From Mycobacterium kansasii ATCC 12478 (lineage in GTDB: Bacteria; Actinomycetota; Actinomycetes; Mycobacteriales; Mycobacteriaceae): a stretch of DNA of 64,000 bases. The notes under the pieces are model-generated. The model was not told the DNA's origin and did no database searches. It saw only the letters and a program-made list of their open reading frames with translations. The position numbers were made by a program, and so were the translations under genes. Location: assembly GCF_000157895.3 (NCBI RefSeq), contig NC_022663.1, forward strand, positions 2,418,001-2,482,000, written 5' to 3'. Below are positions 8,774 through 17,562 of the stretch, one piece after another (the first letter of the stretch is position 1; every line of letters begins with the position of its first letter).

Positions 8774-9793
8774 GTGCCATCGGTTCAGCCGCAGCCTATC
8801 CTCACGCCCTTGACGCCGGCCGCGATCTTTCTCGTGGCCACCATCGACGACGGCGGCGACGCGTCCGTGCACGACGGGTTGGCCGACATCTCGGGCCTGG
8901 TGCGCGCGATAGGGTTTCGCGACCCGAACAAGAATCTGTCGGTGGTGACCTCGATCGGCTCCGACGCGTGGGACCGGTTGTTTTCCGGCCCGCGACCGGC
9001 GAAGCTGCATCCGTTCGTCGCACTGCACGGGCCGCGGCACACCGCGCCGGCTACCCCGGGGGACCTGTTGTTCCACATTCGCGCCGAAAGCATGGATGTG
9101 TGCTTCGAATTGGCCGGGCGCATTCTCAACGCGATGGCCGGCGCGGTCACCGTTGTCGACGAGGTGCACGGATTCCGCTTCTTCGACAACCGCGACCTGT
9201 TGGGTTTCGTCGATGGCACCGAAAACCCAAGCGGCCCAACGGCTGTCAGTGCAACCGCGATCGGTGACGAGGATCCGGCGTTCGCCGGCGGCTGCTACGT
9301 GCACGTGCAGAAGTATGTCCATGACATGCGGTCCTGGGACTCGCTGTCGGTCACCGAGCAGGAGCGGGTGATCGGGCGCACCAAGCTGGAAGACATCGAA
9401 CTCGGCGACGACGTGAAGCCGGCCAACTCGCACGTCGCGCTTAATGTCGTCACCGACGACGACGGCGCCGAATTGAAGATCGTGCGGCACAACATGCCGT
9501 TCGGCGAGGTCGGCAAGAGCGAGTACGGCACCTACTTCATCGGCTATTCCCGCGCCCCCGAGGTCACCGAGCGGATGCTGCACAACATGTTTCTCGGCGA
9601 GCCTCCCGGCAACACGGACCGCATTCTGGATTTCTCCACCGCGGTCACCGGCGGGCTGTTCTTCTCCCCCACCATGGACTTCCTCGACGATCCACCGGCC
9701 CTGCCCCAATCACCGGCACCCGCTCGGCCGGCCGCGCCGGCCCCCGAAGACGGTTCACTCTCGATCGGCAGCCTGAAAGGAACCTCCCGATGA
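8774..9793 (+). CDS. dyp: DyP-type heme peroxidase, encapsulin cargo
   Basis: 339 residues from GTG 8774. The dye-decolorizing peroxidase signature GFVDGTENP gives the distal aspartate D147; H220 in ANSHVALN is the proximal heme ligand and R238 in VRHNMPFG the distal arginine. After a Pro/Ala-rich linker the C-terminus ends DGSLSIGSLKG, the consensus targeting peptide that docks cargo inside encapsulin shells. The stop codon overlaps the encapsulin ATG (ATGA), so the two are translationally coupled. In M. tuberculosis the equivalent pair forms a nanocompartment linked to oxidative and acid stress survival. The longer reading from 8669 overlaps the divergent aminopeptidase gene and is not used. 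Confidence 0.96.
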   Translation: MPSVQPQPILTPLTPAAIFLVATIDDGGDASVHDGLADISGLVRAIGFRDPNKNLSVVTSIGSDAWDRLFSGPRPAKLHPFVALHGPRHTAPATPGDLLFHIRAESMDVCFELAGRILNAMAGAVTVVDEVHGFRFFDNRDLLGFVDGTENPSGPTAVSATAIGDEDPAFAGGCYVHVQKYVHDMRSWDSLSVTEQERVIGRTKLEDIELGDDVKPANSHVALNVVTDDDGAELKIVRHNMPFGEVGKSEYGTYFIGYSRAPEVTERMLHNMFLGEPPGNTDRILDFSTAVTGGLFFSPTMDFLDDPPALPQSPAPARPAAPAPEDGSLSIGSLKGTSR

Positions 9794-10596
9794 ACAACCT
9801 GTACCGCGAACTGGCTCCGGTCACCGAAGCCGCTTGGGCCGAAATCGAATTGGAGGCAACGCGGACGTTCAAGCGGCACCTCGCCGGGCGCCGGGTGGTC
9901 GACGTCAGCGGTCCGGGCGGACCGGCTTCGGCGGCCGTCGGCACCGGCCGGCTGATCGACGTCACCGCGCCTACCGACGGCGTCATCGCCCACTTGCGCG
10001 CCAGCAAGCCCCTGGTGCGGCTGCGGGTTCCGTTCACCTTGTCGCGCAACGAGATCGACGACGTCGAGCGCGGTTCGCAGGACTCGGACTGGGATCCGGT
10101 GAAGGCGGCCGCCAAGAAGCTGGCGTTCGTCGAGGACCGCACCATCTTCGAGGGCTACGCGGCCGCCTCCATCGAGGGCATCCGCAGCGCCAGCTCGAAC
10201 CGGCCACTGACCTTGCCCGAGGACCCGCGCGAAATCCCGGATGTCATCTCGCAGGCGTTGACCGAGCTGCGCTTGGCCGGCGTCGACGGGCCGTATTCGG
10301 TGCTGCTGGCCGCCGACGTCTACACCAAGGTCAGCGAAACCACCGAACACGGCTACCCGATTCGCGAGCACCTGAACCGGCTGGTCGACGGCGACATCAT
10401 CTGGGCGCCGGCCATCGACGGCGCTTTCGTGCTGACCACCCGCGGGGGTGACTTCGACCTGCAGTTGGGCACCGATGTCGCGATCGGCTATACCAGCCAC
10501 GACGCCGACAGCGTGCAGCTCTACCTACAGGAGACCCTGACCTTCCTGTGCTACACCGCCGAGGCTTCGGTGGCGCTCAGCCCGCCCTCGGACTGA
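9790..10596 (+). CDS. cfp29: Family 1 encapsulin shell protein (Cfp29-like)
   Basis: 268 residues with an HK97-type capsid fold expected for family 1 encapsulins. It starts MNNLYRELAPVTEAAWAEIE and keeps blocks such as FEGYAAASIEGI (E-loop/P-domain area), GPYSVLLAADVYTKVSETTEHGYPI and a C-terminal DVAIGYTSHDADSVQLYLQETLTF. Subunits self-assemble into an icosahedral shell that packages the upstream DyP peroxidase. It is the second gene of a two-gene operon with a 4-base overlap. It is convergent with the amidase gene, 21 bases away. M. tuberculosis Cfp29 is a known T-cell antigen found in culture filtrate. Confidence 0.96.
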   Translation: MNNLYRELAPVTEAAWAEIELEATRTFKRHLAGRRVVDVSGPGGPASAAVGTGRLIDVTAPTDGVIAHLRASKPLVRLRVPFTLSRNEIDDVERGSQDSDWDPVKAAAKKLAFVEDRTIFEGYAAASIEGIRSASSNRPLTLPEDPREIPDVISQALTELRLAGVDGPYSVLLAADVYTKVSETTEHGYPIREHLNRLVDGDIIWAPAIDGAFVLTTRGGDFDLQLGTDVAIGYTSHDADSVQLYLQETLTFLCYTAEASVALSPPSD

Positions 10597-10617
10597 AGCG
10601 GGTCGATACCGGCGGAT

Positions 10618-12045
10618 TCACAGTTGCGGACGGCGCCGGTGGAACGTGGTGGCCTGCTGGAACGCGTGCCCGCATTGGACCAGGAACTGCTCGGCGAAAT
10701 GACGGCCGACGAACTGCACCCCCAGCGGCGTTCCGCGCGACGTGACTCCCGCGGGCAGGCATATCGCCGGGTTACCAGTGACATTGAGCGGGGCAGTCGG
10801 TCTGGCCAACGTGGCGGACAGCACCGGGTCCACACCCAGCATCCGCATGCCGGCCACCGTCGGCGACGCCAGACCGGCGCTGGGCAGCAACACCAGATCC
10901 ACGTCGGTAAACACCCGCTGCAGCGCTTCGGTGAACTCCCGCCGGCGGATTATCAGCCCTTGGTACTCAACGGCACTCAGGTTTCGCGCGTTGTCGAGCA
11001 GCCCGCGCAGCACCGGTCCGTACGCGTCGGCACGTGCCGGATAGGTCTCGGCATGCGCGATCGCCGTCTCGACCCCGCGCATCTTGGCGAACACGTCGAC
11101 CATCCGATCCAGCGCGGGCAGCGTGACCTCGACGACCGGCCAACCGATTCCTTCCAGTGTCGTGACGACCTGGGCCATCATGGATGTGGTGTCGTCGTCG
11201 AAACCGGACAGTTGCGACCAGTCCACACCGGCCCGGGGGACCCGGCTCAGCGCGAGGTCAGCCGCATAGTCGGGCACGGGCGTTCGCGATGACATAGGGT
11301 CGCGGACGTCGAATCCGGCAATGGCGCTCAGCAGGACCGCCGCGTCCGCAGCGCTTCTGGCGATAGGTCCGACGTGGTCGAAACTTGCTGCCAGCTCGAC
11401 GATTCCATACCGACTCACCCGGCCCCAGGTTGGTTTGATCCCGGTAACCCCGCACATGCTCGTCGGAAACCTGATCGACCCCCCGGTGTCCGAACCGATC
11501 GAACCGAAGCACAACCCCGCCGCGGTGGCCACGGCGCAGCCGCTCGAGGACACGCCGGCCCAGGTCGCCGGGTCCCACGGATTGACCGGTGCCGGAATGT
11601 CGGGGTGGTATGCGAGGTATGCGCCCTCGGTCATGGCCAGCTTGCCGGTGATCACGGCACCGGCAGCGCGCAGCCTCGCCACGACCGTGGCGTCATACGA
11701 CGACCGGAACTCGCGACGGATGACGGTGCCTGCGCCCGTGGGGGCGTCGGCGGTGTAACAGAGATCTTTCACACCGATTGGCACACCATGCAGGGCTCCC
11801 CGCCAGAGCCCCCGGGCGAGTTCAGCGTCGGCAGTGCGAGCGGCCTGGACCGCGGAGTCCGCCATGACGAATGCGTGGCTTTTCAGCCCCGCATCGAGCT
11901 TCTCGATTCGGCGCAGCGTCGCATCGGTCACCTCCGCCGAACTGACCTGCCGGGTGCGAATAAGCGCGGCAAGCTCGGTCAGTTCGAGCCGCCACAGCGC
12001 GTCGTCGTCCGGTTGCGCTGAAACCTCAGATCTCCTGGCTGTCAC
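10618..12045 (-). CDS. Amidase-signature family hydrolase
   Basis: 475 residues from GTG 12045, which overlaps the end of the upstream crotonase gene by 20 bases, indicating one operon. The Ser-cisSer-Lys triad is readable: Lys in PIGVKDL, Ser in AGVSSSGCAVATAAG, and the nucleophile Ser in SDTGGSIRFP. Such enzymes hydrolyse amides, from glutamyl-tRNA(Gln) to aryl and fatty amides. The divergent C-terminal half gives no substrate, and the lone genomic position argues against GatA. It may act on an acyl-amide whose acid is then handled by the linked crotonase-like protein; that is inference. Confidence 0.88.
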   Translation of the reverse strand: MTARRSEVSAQPDDDALWRLELTELAALIRTRQVSSAEVTDATLRRIEKLDAGLKSHAFVMADSAVQAARTADAELARGLWRGALHGVPIGVKDLCYTADAPTGAGTVIRREFRSSYDATVVARLRAAGAVITGKLAMTEGAYLAYHPDIPAPVNPWDPATWAGVSSSGCAVATAAGLCFGSIGSDTGGSIRFPTSMCGVTGIKPTWGRVSRYGIVELAASFDHVGPIARSAADAAVLLSAIAGFDVRDPMSSRTPVPDYAADLALSRVPRAGVDWSQLSGFDDDTTSMMAQVVTTLEGIGWPVVEVTLPALDRMVDVFAKMRGVETAIAHAETYPARADAYGPVLRGLLDNARNLSAVEYQGLIIRRREFTEALQRVFTDVDLVLLPSAGLASPTVAGMRMLGVDPVLSATLARPTAPLNVTGNPAICLPAGVTSRGTPLGVQFVGRHFAEQFLVQCGHAFQQATTFHRRRPQL

Positions 12046-12910
12046 CGAATCTCGGTGGCCGCCGCTGGCTGAAGGCGGCCACCCCTTCCCGCACGTCGGC
12101 CCCCTCATAGGCCTCGACACCGAATCGGATCAGGGCATCGGTGTCGGCCGCGGTCAGCGCCCGACCGTGCATATTGGCAACCACTTTCGTCGCGCGCATC
12201 GTCACCGCCGATTGCCGGCAGATCTGGCCGACCAGTTTGGCTGTCGCGTCCGGCAATTCGGCTGCTGCGACGACCTTCTGCACCAAACCCCAACGCGCGG
12301 CCTGCTCGACGTCGACCAGTTCTCCGCTGAACAACAGATACTTCAAGGCCGCCGGACCGATGAGCCCGGCTACGGTGTCGGACTCAGTGAGGCCAAGGGT
12401 GACGCCGAGCTTGCCGATCGGGATGCCAAAGCGCGCGTCGTCGGCCGCGATACGGACGTCGCAGGCGGCGAGCAGTTCACAGCCGCCACCGACGGCAAGT
12501 CCGCGGACCGCTCCGATGACCGGAACCGGTAGTGCGGTCACGGCCCGTAGGCAGGCTGCGACGCTCTCGTTGTAGGTCGCCGCGTCCACGGCGGTCATCC
12601 GGGTGCGCGGAAACTCGCTGATGTCGGCGCCCGCGGCGAACGCCGCATCGCCCGCGCCGCGAATAACCACCACCCGCAGGTCTGATTCGCGTGCCAGGTC
12701 GTCGAACAGCAGCTTCAGGCGCCGCCAGGCGGCCAGGTTCAATGCGTTGTGCGCCTGCGGCTTACACAGGGTGGTCACCACGACGTTCCGGTGGATTTGC
12801 ACGGCGACGCGATCGATGACTTGCGCGGCGGGCGGCTCGCTGCGCATCATGGCGCTGATCACGGCTTCGAGATCGCCCCCGGGCGTGATGATTTCCTCGG
12901 TGGGGGCCAT
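12026..12910 (-). CDS. Enoyl-CoA hydratase/isomerase (crotonase) family protein
   Basis: 294 residues from ATG 12910; an in-frame ATG lies 27 bases further out. The crotonase core is clear: NALNLAAWRRL, AFAAGADISEF as the first oxyanion-hole segment, and RGLAVGGGCELLAACDVRIA as the second, with the catalytic Glu retained after GGGC. The second catalytic Glu of true hydratases, expected in F-G-x-P-E, is replaced: this protein reads FGIPIGKLG. It is therefore probably not a standard hydratase. About 45 residues precede the usual N-terminus. It lies upstream of, and overlaps, the amidase gene, with a SnoaL-like gene 43 bases upstream of its start. Confidence 0.87.
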   Translation of the reverse strand: MAPTEEIITPGGDLEAVISAMMRSEPPAAQVIDRVAVQIHRNVVVTTLCKPQAHNALNLAAWRRLKLLFDDLARESDLRVVVIRGAGDAAFAAGADISEFPRTRMTAVDAATYNESVAACLRAVTALPVPVIGAVRGLAVGGGCELLAACDVRIAADDARFGIPIGKLGVTLGLTESDTVAGLIGPAALKYLLFSGELVDVEQAARWGLVQKVVAAAELPDATAKLVGQICRQSAVTMRATKVVANMHGRALTAADTDALIRFGVEAYEGADVREGVAAFSQRRPPRFGDSQEI

Positions 12911-12952
12911 GCGCGTCCTCTCGCTGCTGTTGCGCACCGGCCCCCGCGCCGC

Positions 12953-13474
12953 CTAAGCGACTGACGACACCGTGCTCACGCTTGCCGAGCCGGCGTCGCT
13001 CGGGAGTCCGGTTTCGGTCTGGTCGGCGGTCACGACCCATCGACTGATCCGCCACACGCCCTGCTGCTTGACCACGGTGAAGTCGTAACAGCCGGTGAGG
13101 TCGGCGACGGGCGAACCGCCTTGCCGGATTGAGAATACTTGGACGTAGCAGTGCCCGGTAGCTTCATCGGCGCTTTGGCCGGTGAACCACAACGAGTTCA
13201 GGGCGTGACGCCGTTTGTTTCCGGCGGCCCTGAAACCCGATTTCCGTGCCGAGAGCAACCGCATCACGGTATCGATGTCCGCCGTAAGCTCGCGGTTGTC
13301 GTGCAGCAAGACAAGCTCCGGCGTATCGGTGAACAAGGCACGAAAGTCGTCAAGCCTGTCTTGGTCGTACGTGTAGGCGTAAGCACCGAACAAGTTCATG
13401 ATTGCCAGTCGATCTGCGGCGTCGAAGTTCACGCCCCCGACATCTGCGAGCGCCATGGATTGTTCTGTCAACAT
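12953..13474 (-). CDS. SnoaL-like / nuclear-transport-factor-2-fold protein
   Basis: 173 residues with the alpha+beta-barrel pattern of SnoaL-like proteins: an N-terminal helix with DRLAIMNLFGAYAYTYDQDRLDDFRALF, then ATGHCYVQVF and DFTVVKQQGVWRISRWV. Members act as small ketosteroid-isomerase-like enzymes, hydroxylases or binding proteins; no catalytic residues can be assigned with confidence. AAAGGA lies about 11 bases upstream of the ATG. It is the first gene of a probable three-gene minus-strand operon with the crotonase and amidase genes. Confidence 0.75.
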   Translation of the reverse strand: MLTEQSMALADVGGVNFDAADRLAIMNLFGAYAYTYDQDRLDDFRALFTDTPELVLLHDNRELTADIDTVMRLLSARKSGFRAAGNKRRHALNSLWFTGQSADEATGHCYVQVFSIRQGGSPVADLTGCYDFTVVKQQGVWRISRWVVTADQTETGLPSDAGSASVSTVSSVA

Positions 13475-13623
13475 CGATTGAGCTTTCCTTTCGAATTGCG
13501 AGCCCGGTGTCCTCGGCGGGCCTTTGCGGACCGTGTTGAAACCCGTTGACTGCAGCGGTTCGCCGTGCCCTGGTCAGTGGTGGTCAGTGGTTGGGCGGCG
13601 GCACCCCGGCGCGTGCCGCTGCG

Positions 13624-13998
13624 TCAGTGTGGCGGCATACCCACGGCCGGCTGCGGACCGCCCACCGGCCCCGAAGGCCCGGCCTGCTGACCGGGCGGAC
13701 CGGCCTGCGCACCCGGAGGACCGCCGCGTCGACCCCGCGGGCCCGCCAACGGACCCGGAGGACCCCCCTGCTGGCCCGGAGGGCCCGCCTGCTCACCCGG
13801 AGGACCGGCGTGCCGGCCCGGAGGGCCCGCCTGCTCACCCGGAGGGCCGCCGCCCGCACCGGGCCCGACGTCCTGCGTCGGGGGCGGAAGTGGCGGGCCG
13901 GGGTCGGCGGAAGCTACCGCGCTACCCAGCGGGCCTGCCGCTAGCGACACGCCAACGGCGCAGAGAACACCGGCCGAAATGATACGGATCTTCGACAT
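13624..13998 (-). CDS. Exported protein of AGPPGxx heptad repeats
   Basis: 124 residues from ATG 13998 (MSKIRIISAGVLCAVGVS). The first 30 or so residues form a Sec signal peptide ending near SAVASA. The mature part opens with DPGPPLPPP and then consists of about ten 7-residue units of the form (A/G)GPPGxx, for example AGPPGEQ, AGPPGRH and AGPPGQQ, ending GMPPH. It has no other domain. The repeat is collagen-like in composition but has period 7 rather than 3, so a triple helix is not expected. No family is recognised. It is divergent from the MarR regulator across a 382-base region with a perfect palindrome, so MarR control is likely. Confidence 0.72.
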   Translation of the reverse strand: MSKIRIISAGVLCAVGVSLAAGPLGSAVASADPGPPLPPPTQDVGPGAGGGPPGEQAGPPGRHAGPPGEQAGPPGQQGGPPGPLAGPRGRRGGPPGAQAGPPGQQAGPSGPVGGPQPAVGMPPH

Positions 13999-14235
13999 TC
14001 CGAATACCTTTCGAGGTTGGCCGAAACGAGCCCCACTACAATCTTGCGAGAGCGTCGACGCTGAAACGTCCGTGGCACACAGTGATTCGTAGTGGGGCGA
14101 GGACGGCTCCGCGCCCGGCGGCATCGTCGCCCCGGCCTGCTCGCCGTTTCCGGCGGCAGCTGCATCCACGCGGTTCACTCCCACAATTTGTCTTCAGCAG
14201 TTGACAATATGATGCTATGACCGCGCTGCCCATGT

Positions 14236-14253
14236 TGTCAATCATGATTGACA
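14236..14253. promoter_or_regulatory. Perfect 18-bp palindrome, likely MarR operator
   Basis: TGTCAATCATGATTGACA is a perfect palindrome in the 382-base divergent gap between the heptad-repeat gene (start 13998) and the marR-like gene (start 14381). A related half-site, TTGACAAT, lies at 14201-14208. Length and symmetry suit a winged-helix MarR dimer. The rest of the gap holds no convincing gene. Confidence 0.6.
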
Positions 14254-14380
14254 GAACCGTTACCGTGAAGTCGCAGAGACGCCGCGGTGCCGTTGGCCGC
14301 CGTCGCGTCGCCCGGCCAGCGTCTTGCCGCCGCAGTGGCTCCAGCGCGTGTGACGACGGCCGCCGTAAAGCCCATCGCCT

Positions 14381-14896
14381 ATGCTGTCGATCGTGGCGGC
14401 CAGACCAAGCACCCGAGCACCGCAGACAGAACTCGGCCTAGCATTGCGGATTGCCTGGTGGAGCTATTCCCGGCGAATTGATGTCGAAATGGAGGCCGCG
14501 GGTTTTCCGGATCTACAGTTCCCGATGATCTATGTGTTCGCGCTGTATGCACAACCGGAGCCCGTGACGATTTCCCAAATGGGGCGGCAGTTCAGCGTCA
14601 GTCGCCAGGCCGCCAGCAAGGTTGTCGCCGACTTGCGTCGTCGCGGCTATGTGCATGTCAAGCCGTCGACGACCGACCAGCGCGAGAAGGTTGTCGAGCT
14701 CGCACCGAAAGCCATCGAGTACGTCACTGCGCGCCTGCGCAAAGCGGCTGCCCTAGACCGGGCGATCCGCAAACGCCTCGGTGACGACGGTCGCGACGAA
14801 CTCATCAGGCTGCTGGGCGAACTTGGTGCAGTCGCCAGATCGAAGCTGGATTTCGACCCCGGCATGTTCCCGGTCAAAGAGCCGGGCTGGTATTAG
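14381..14896 (+). CDS. MarR-family transcriptional regulator
   Basis: 171 residues. The winged helix-turn-helix is visible: TISQMGRQFSVSRQAASKVVADLRRRGYVHVKPSTTDQREKVVELA, followed by a C-terminal dimerisation helix (DDGRDELIRLLGELGAVARS). MarR proteins are usually ligand-responsive repressors of a divergent gene. Here the divergent partner is the exported heptad-repeat protein, and a perfect 18-base palindrome lies between them. The start is uncertain because no strong ribosome-binding site is seen; later starts would cut the N-terminal helix. The gene is convergent with the PPE gene. Confidence 0.85.
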   Translation: MLSIVAARPSTRAPQTELGLALRIAWWSYSRRIDVEMEAAGFPDLQFPMIYVFALYAQPEPVTISQMGRQFSVSRQAASKVVADLRRRGYVHVKPSTTDQREKVVELAPKAIEYVTARLRKAAALDRAIRKRLGDDGRDELIRLLGELGAVARSKLDFDPGMFPVKEPGWY

Positions 14897-14935
14897 CTCC
14901 GGCTCGCCCGGAACGAGATCCGCGCCGATGGCAGC

Positions 14936-16804
14936 TCAGCGGTGGAAGAAGCCCGAGTGGCCGCTATCGGTGCCGGGGAATTCACTGATATTTCCGACGC
15001 CCGAGTTGCGAATACCGATGTTGAAGAACCCCGAGTTCTGGAATCCCACGCCATCGTTGACACCATTGAAGAAGCCTGAACCTCTATCGCTTGAGTTATA
15101 GAAGCCCGAGCCGCCGAAGCCGAAGTTGTTGAAGCCGGAACCCAACGGCCCCAAGTTACGCGCGCCAGATGACTTCTCCGCTGCGTTGGTGAAGCCCGAG
15201 GTATCGTCGCCCTGGTTGAAAAAGCCCGAGGTGCCGGTGCCCAGATTTCCGAAGCCCGAACTCTGGCCGGGCCCGTCGCCCACCTGCCCGATGGCCGTGT
15301 TCAGGTTGCCGGAGTTGAAGCCACCGGTGTTGATATTGCCCGAATTGCCGAACCCGGTGTTCGTGGCGCCGGCATTGAAGAAGCCGGTGTTTCGCTCACC
15401 CGAGTTGAAAAAGCCGGTGTTCCCCCGGCCCGAGTTGAACATGCCCGTATTCTCGTTCGCCGAGTTGAAGAAACCGGTGGCGTTGCGGCCGGAGTTGAAT
15501 GCACCCGTGGCTTCCCCGGCGGTGTTGCCGAAGCCGGTATCTTGCAGCCCGGTATTCCAGAAACCGGTGACGGTGCCGCCCGTGGTTTGAAAGCCGGTAT
15601 TGTTTGTCCCCGATATCTCAAAACCGACGTTGGCAAAACCCGAGTTGAAGAAGCCGACGTTGTTGGTGCCGGAATTGAAAAAGCCGATGTTTCCGGTGCC
15701 CGAATTGCCGAACCCGATGTTCCCGCTTCCCGTGTTGAGCCCACCGATACCGATCTGATTGTCTCCGGTGAGCCCGAAGCCGATGTTCCCGTTCCCGGTG
15801 TTGCCGAAGCCGATATTGCCATTGCCGGTGTTGCCGAAGCCCCAGTTCGAATCCCCGGTATTGCCCGAACCCCGGTTGAAGCTGCCGGTGTTTCCACTGC
15901 CGATGTTGTTGTGCGCGGGGCTGTTCGTGGGGCCCACGTTGCCGAAACCGACATTCCCATCGCCCTTGTTGCCCCCGCCGATGTTCGCGTTTCCTTCGTT
16001 GCCGAAGCCCACATTCTGGGTGCCGCTGTTGCCGCCGCCGACGTTGCTGGTGCCCGAGTTGCCGCCGCCCACGTTGCTGTCGCCGCGATTGCCGCCACCA
16101 AGGTTGGAACTGCCGGTATTGCCGCTACCCAGGTTGGAGCTACCGGTGTTGCCGCTGCCCACATTGGAATTGCCGGCGTTTCCATTGCCCACGTTGGCGT
16201 CACCGTGGTTTCCGTTGCCCACGTTGCCGCTGCCGTTGTTGCCGACACCGATGTTCTGCGGGAGCCCCAGTGCGCTGGACAGCGACTGCTGCCAGGACGT
16301 CAGCTGCGCGGCTGCCGCCGAGGCACCGGCGTGGTAACCGGCCATCACGCCCACATCCTGGGCCCACATCTCCTCATAGGCGCCCTCGAAGGCCGCAATC
16401 GCCGGGAAATTCTGCCCGAACAGGTTCGACAACACCAGCGACACCACCCGAGAGCGATTGGCCGCCACCGCCGCGGGGTGGACGATGGCGGCTTGCGCCG
16501 CCTCGAACACCCCGGCGACCGCTCGGGCACCACCTGCCACCCCGGCGGCCTGCGCCGCTGTTGCGTCAAGCCACGCCGCATACGGGGCCGCCGCGGCCGC
16601 CATCGCCGCCGCGGCCGGACCCTGCCACGATCCGGCGGTCAGGCCCGCCGTCACCGCAGAAAACTCGGCCGCCGACAGGCTCAGCTCCTCGGCCAGCGCG
16701 TCCCAGGCGCCGGCCGCCGTCAGCAACGGCGCCGGGCCCGCGCCCGCGAACATCAGTGCCGAATTGACTTCCGGCGGCAACAACGCGAAATTTGGCGGCA
16801 TCAT
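14936..16804 (-). CDS. PPE-MPTR family protein
   Basis: 622 residues from ATG 16804 with AGAGGAG just upstream; a far upstream start at 17080 is a non-coding extension. The N-terminal 180-residue PPE domain begins MMPPNFALLPPEVNSALMFA and carries the WxG-type turn AGSWQGPAA. The remainder is the major polymorphic tandem repeat, NxGxGN pentapeptides that shift to FNSGxxNTGF units towards the C-terminus. PPE proteins are exported through ESX systems, mostly ESX-5 for MPTR members, and sit at the cell surface. No PE partner gene is adjacent. The repeat is on the minus strand, so long plus-strand open frames across it are artefacts. Confidence 0.93.
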   Translation of the reverse strand: MMPPNFALLPPEVNSALMFAGAGPAPLLTAAGAWDALAEELSLSAAEFSAVTAGLTAGSWQGPAAAAMAAAAAPYAAWLDATAAQAAGVAGGARAVAGVFEAAQAAIVHPAAVAANRSRVVSLVLSNLFGQNFPAIAAFEGAYEEMWAQDVGVMAGYHAGASAAAAQLTSWQQSLSSALGLPQNIGVGNNGSGNVGNGNHGDANVGNGNAGNSNVGSGNTGSSNLGSGNTGSSNLGGGNRGDSNVGGGNSGTSNVGGGNSGTQNVGFGNEGNANIGGGNKGDGNVGFGNVGPTNSPAHNNIGSGNTGSFNRGSGNTGDSNWGFGNTGNGNIGFGNTGNGNIGFGLTGDNQIGIGGLNTGSGNIGFGNSGTGNIGFFNSGTNNVGFFNSGFANVGFEISGTNNTGFQTTGGTVTGFWNTGLQDTGFGNTAGEATGAFNSGRNATGFFNSANENTGMFNSGRGNTGFFNSGERNTGFFNAGATNTGFGNSGNINTGGFNSGNLNTAIGQVGDGPGQSSGFGNLGTGTSGFFNQGDDTSGFTNAAEKSSGARNLGPLGSGFNNFGFGGSGFYNSSDRGSGFFNGVNDGVGFQNSGFFNIGIRNSGVGNISEFPGTDSGHSGFFHR

Positions 16805-17100
16805 GACTCCTCTACTCGCCAGGAGCGGATCCACCAAACTTAGTCCCGCCGGGCGGCGATAATCAGCAAATCTGCAAACCTGTTGCCGGCGTGCCGATCT
16901 GGCGTCAATTCGCCACGAGTTTGGTTGCTGGAGGCGTAGCGTCGACACAAGGACCGGCGAAAGGACTGGGAGATGCCCGACGATTCCTACGGCGACGCCG
17001 TGCTCGGCGCCGGCCCGGTCCGGCACAACGTCCCGGATCGCTGCAGTCTGTCGGACCTGCGCGTCGCGGTGGTCGGACATGAACTGGCAAGGGAGTGCTC

Positions 17101-17562
17101 ATGGTGACCTCGGACGCCTTTCACCCGGAATTTCACCGCGACGCAACGCCGGGCGTGGCCGCGCGCAACCGGGTACACCATGTCAGATCATCCGAAATCA
17201 GTTCCGACACAGCACAATCAGAGGGGATGCGGCGATTTGCCGCGCTCAGCGGACGTTCCGTCGGCGCCGAGAAGCTGTGGATGGGCGAGACGCACGTCTC
17301 GCCCGAAACGGCGTCGGCCAACCACCATCACGGCGACTCGGAAACCGCAATCTATGTACGAAGTGGCCATCCCGAGTTCGTGTTTCACGACGGCATCCAG
17401 GAGGTGCGCATCTCAGCCCGGCCCGGTGACTACATCTTCATCCCGCCGTATCTGCCGCACCGGGAAGAGAACCCCGACCCCACCACGCCCGCGGAGGTGG
17501 TCATCGCGCGCAGCACCCAGGAGCCGATCGTGGTCAACCTACCGGGGCTGTATCCGCTCTGA
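17101..17562 (+). CDS. Cupin-domain protein
   Basis: 153 residues from ATG 17101, chosen because AGGGAG lies 6 bases upstream; a GTG start 6 bases earlier is possible. It has a single conserved-barrel (cupin) domain: ASANHHHGDSETAIYVRSG is motif 1, with the metal-binding His cluster and Glu, and PGDYIFIPPYLPHREEN is motif 2, with the fourth ligand His. Small cupins may be dioxygenases, isomerases or sensors; the reaction cannot be assigned. The 3' end overlaps the convergent monooxygenase gene by 24 bases. The 296 bases upstream, between it and the PPE gene, hold nothing recognisable. Confidence 0.85.
   Translation: MVTSDAFHPEFHRDATPGVAARNRVHHVRSSEISSDTAQSEGMRRFAALSGRSVGAEKLWMGETHVSPETASANHHHGDSETAIYVRSGHPEFVFHDGIQEVRISARPGDYIFIPPYLPHREENPDPTTPAEVVIARSTQEPIVVNLPGLYPL

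Noticed and set aside
13624..13900. Heptad-repeat protein as a true collagen-like protein
   Set aside because: The repeat period is seven, not three, so Gly does not occur at every third position.
15542..16843. 433-codon plus-strand frame across the PPE gene
   Set aside because: Antisense shadow of the GC-rich NxGxGN repeat; the minus-strand PPE protein explains the region fully.
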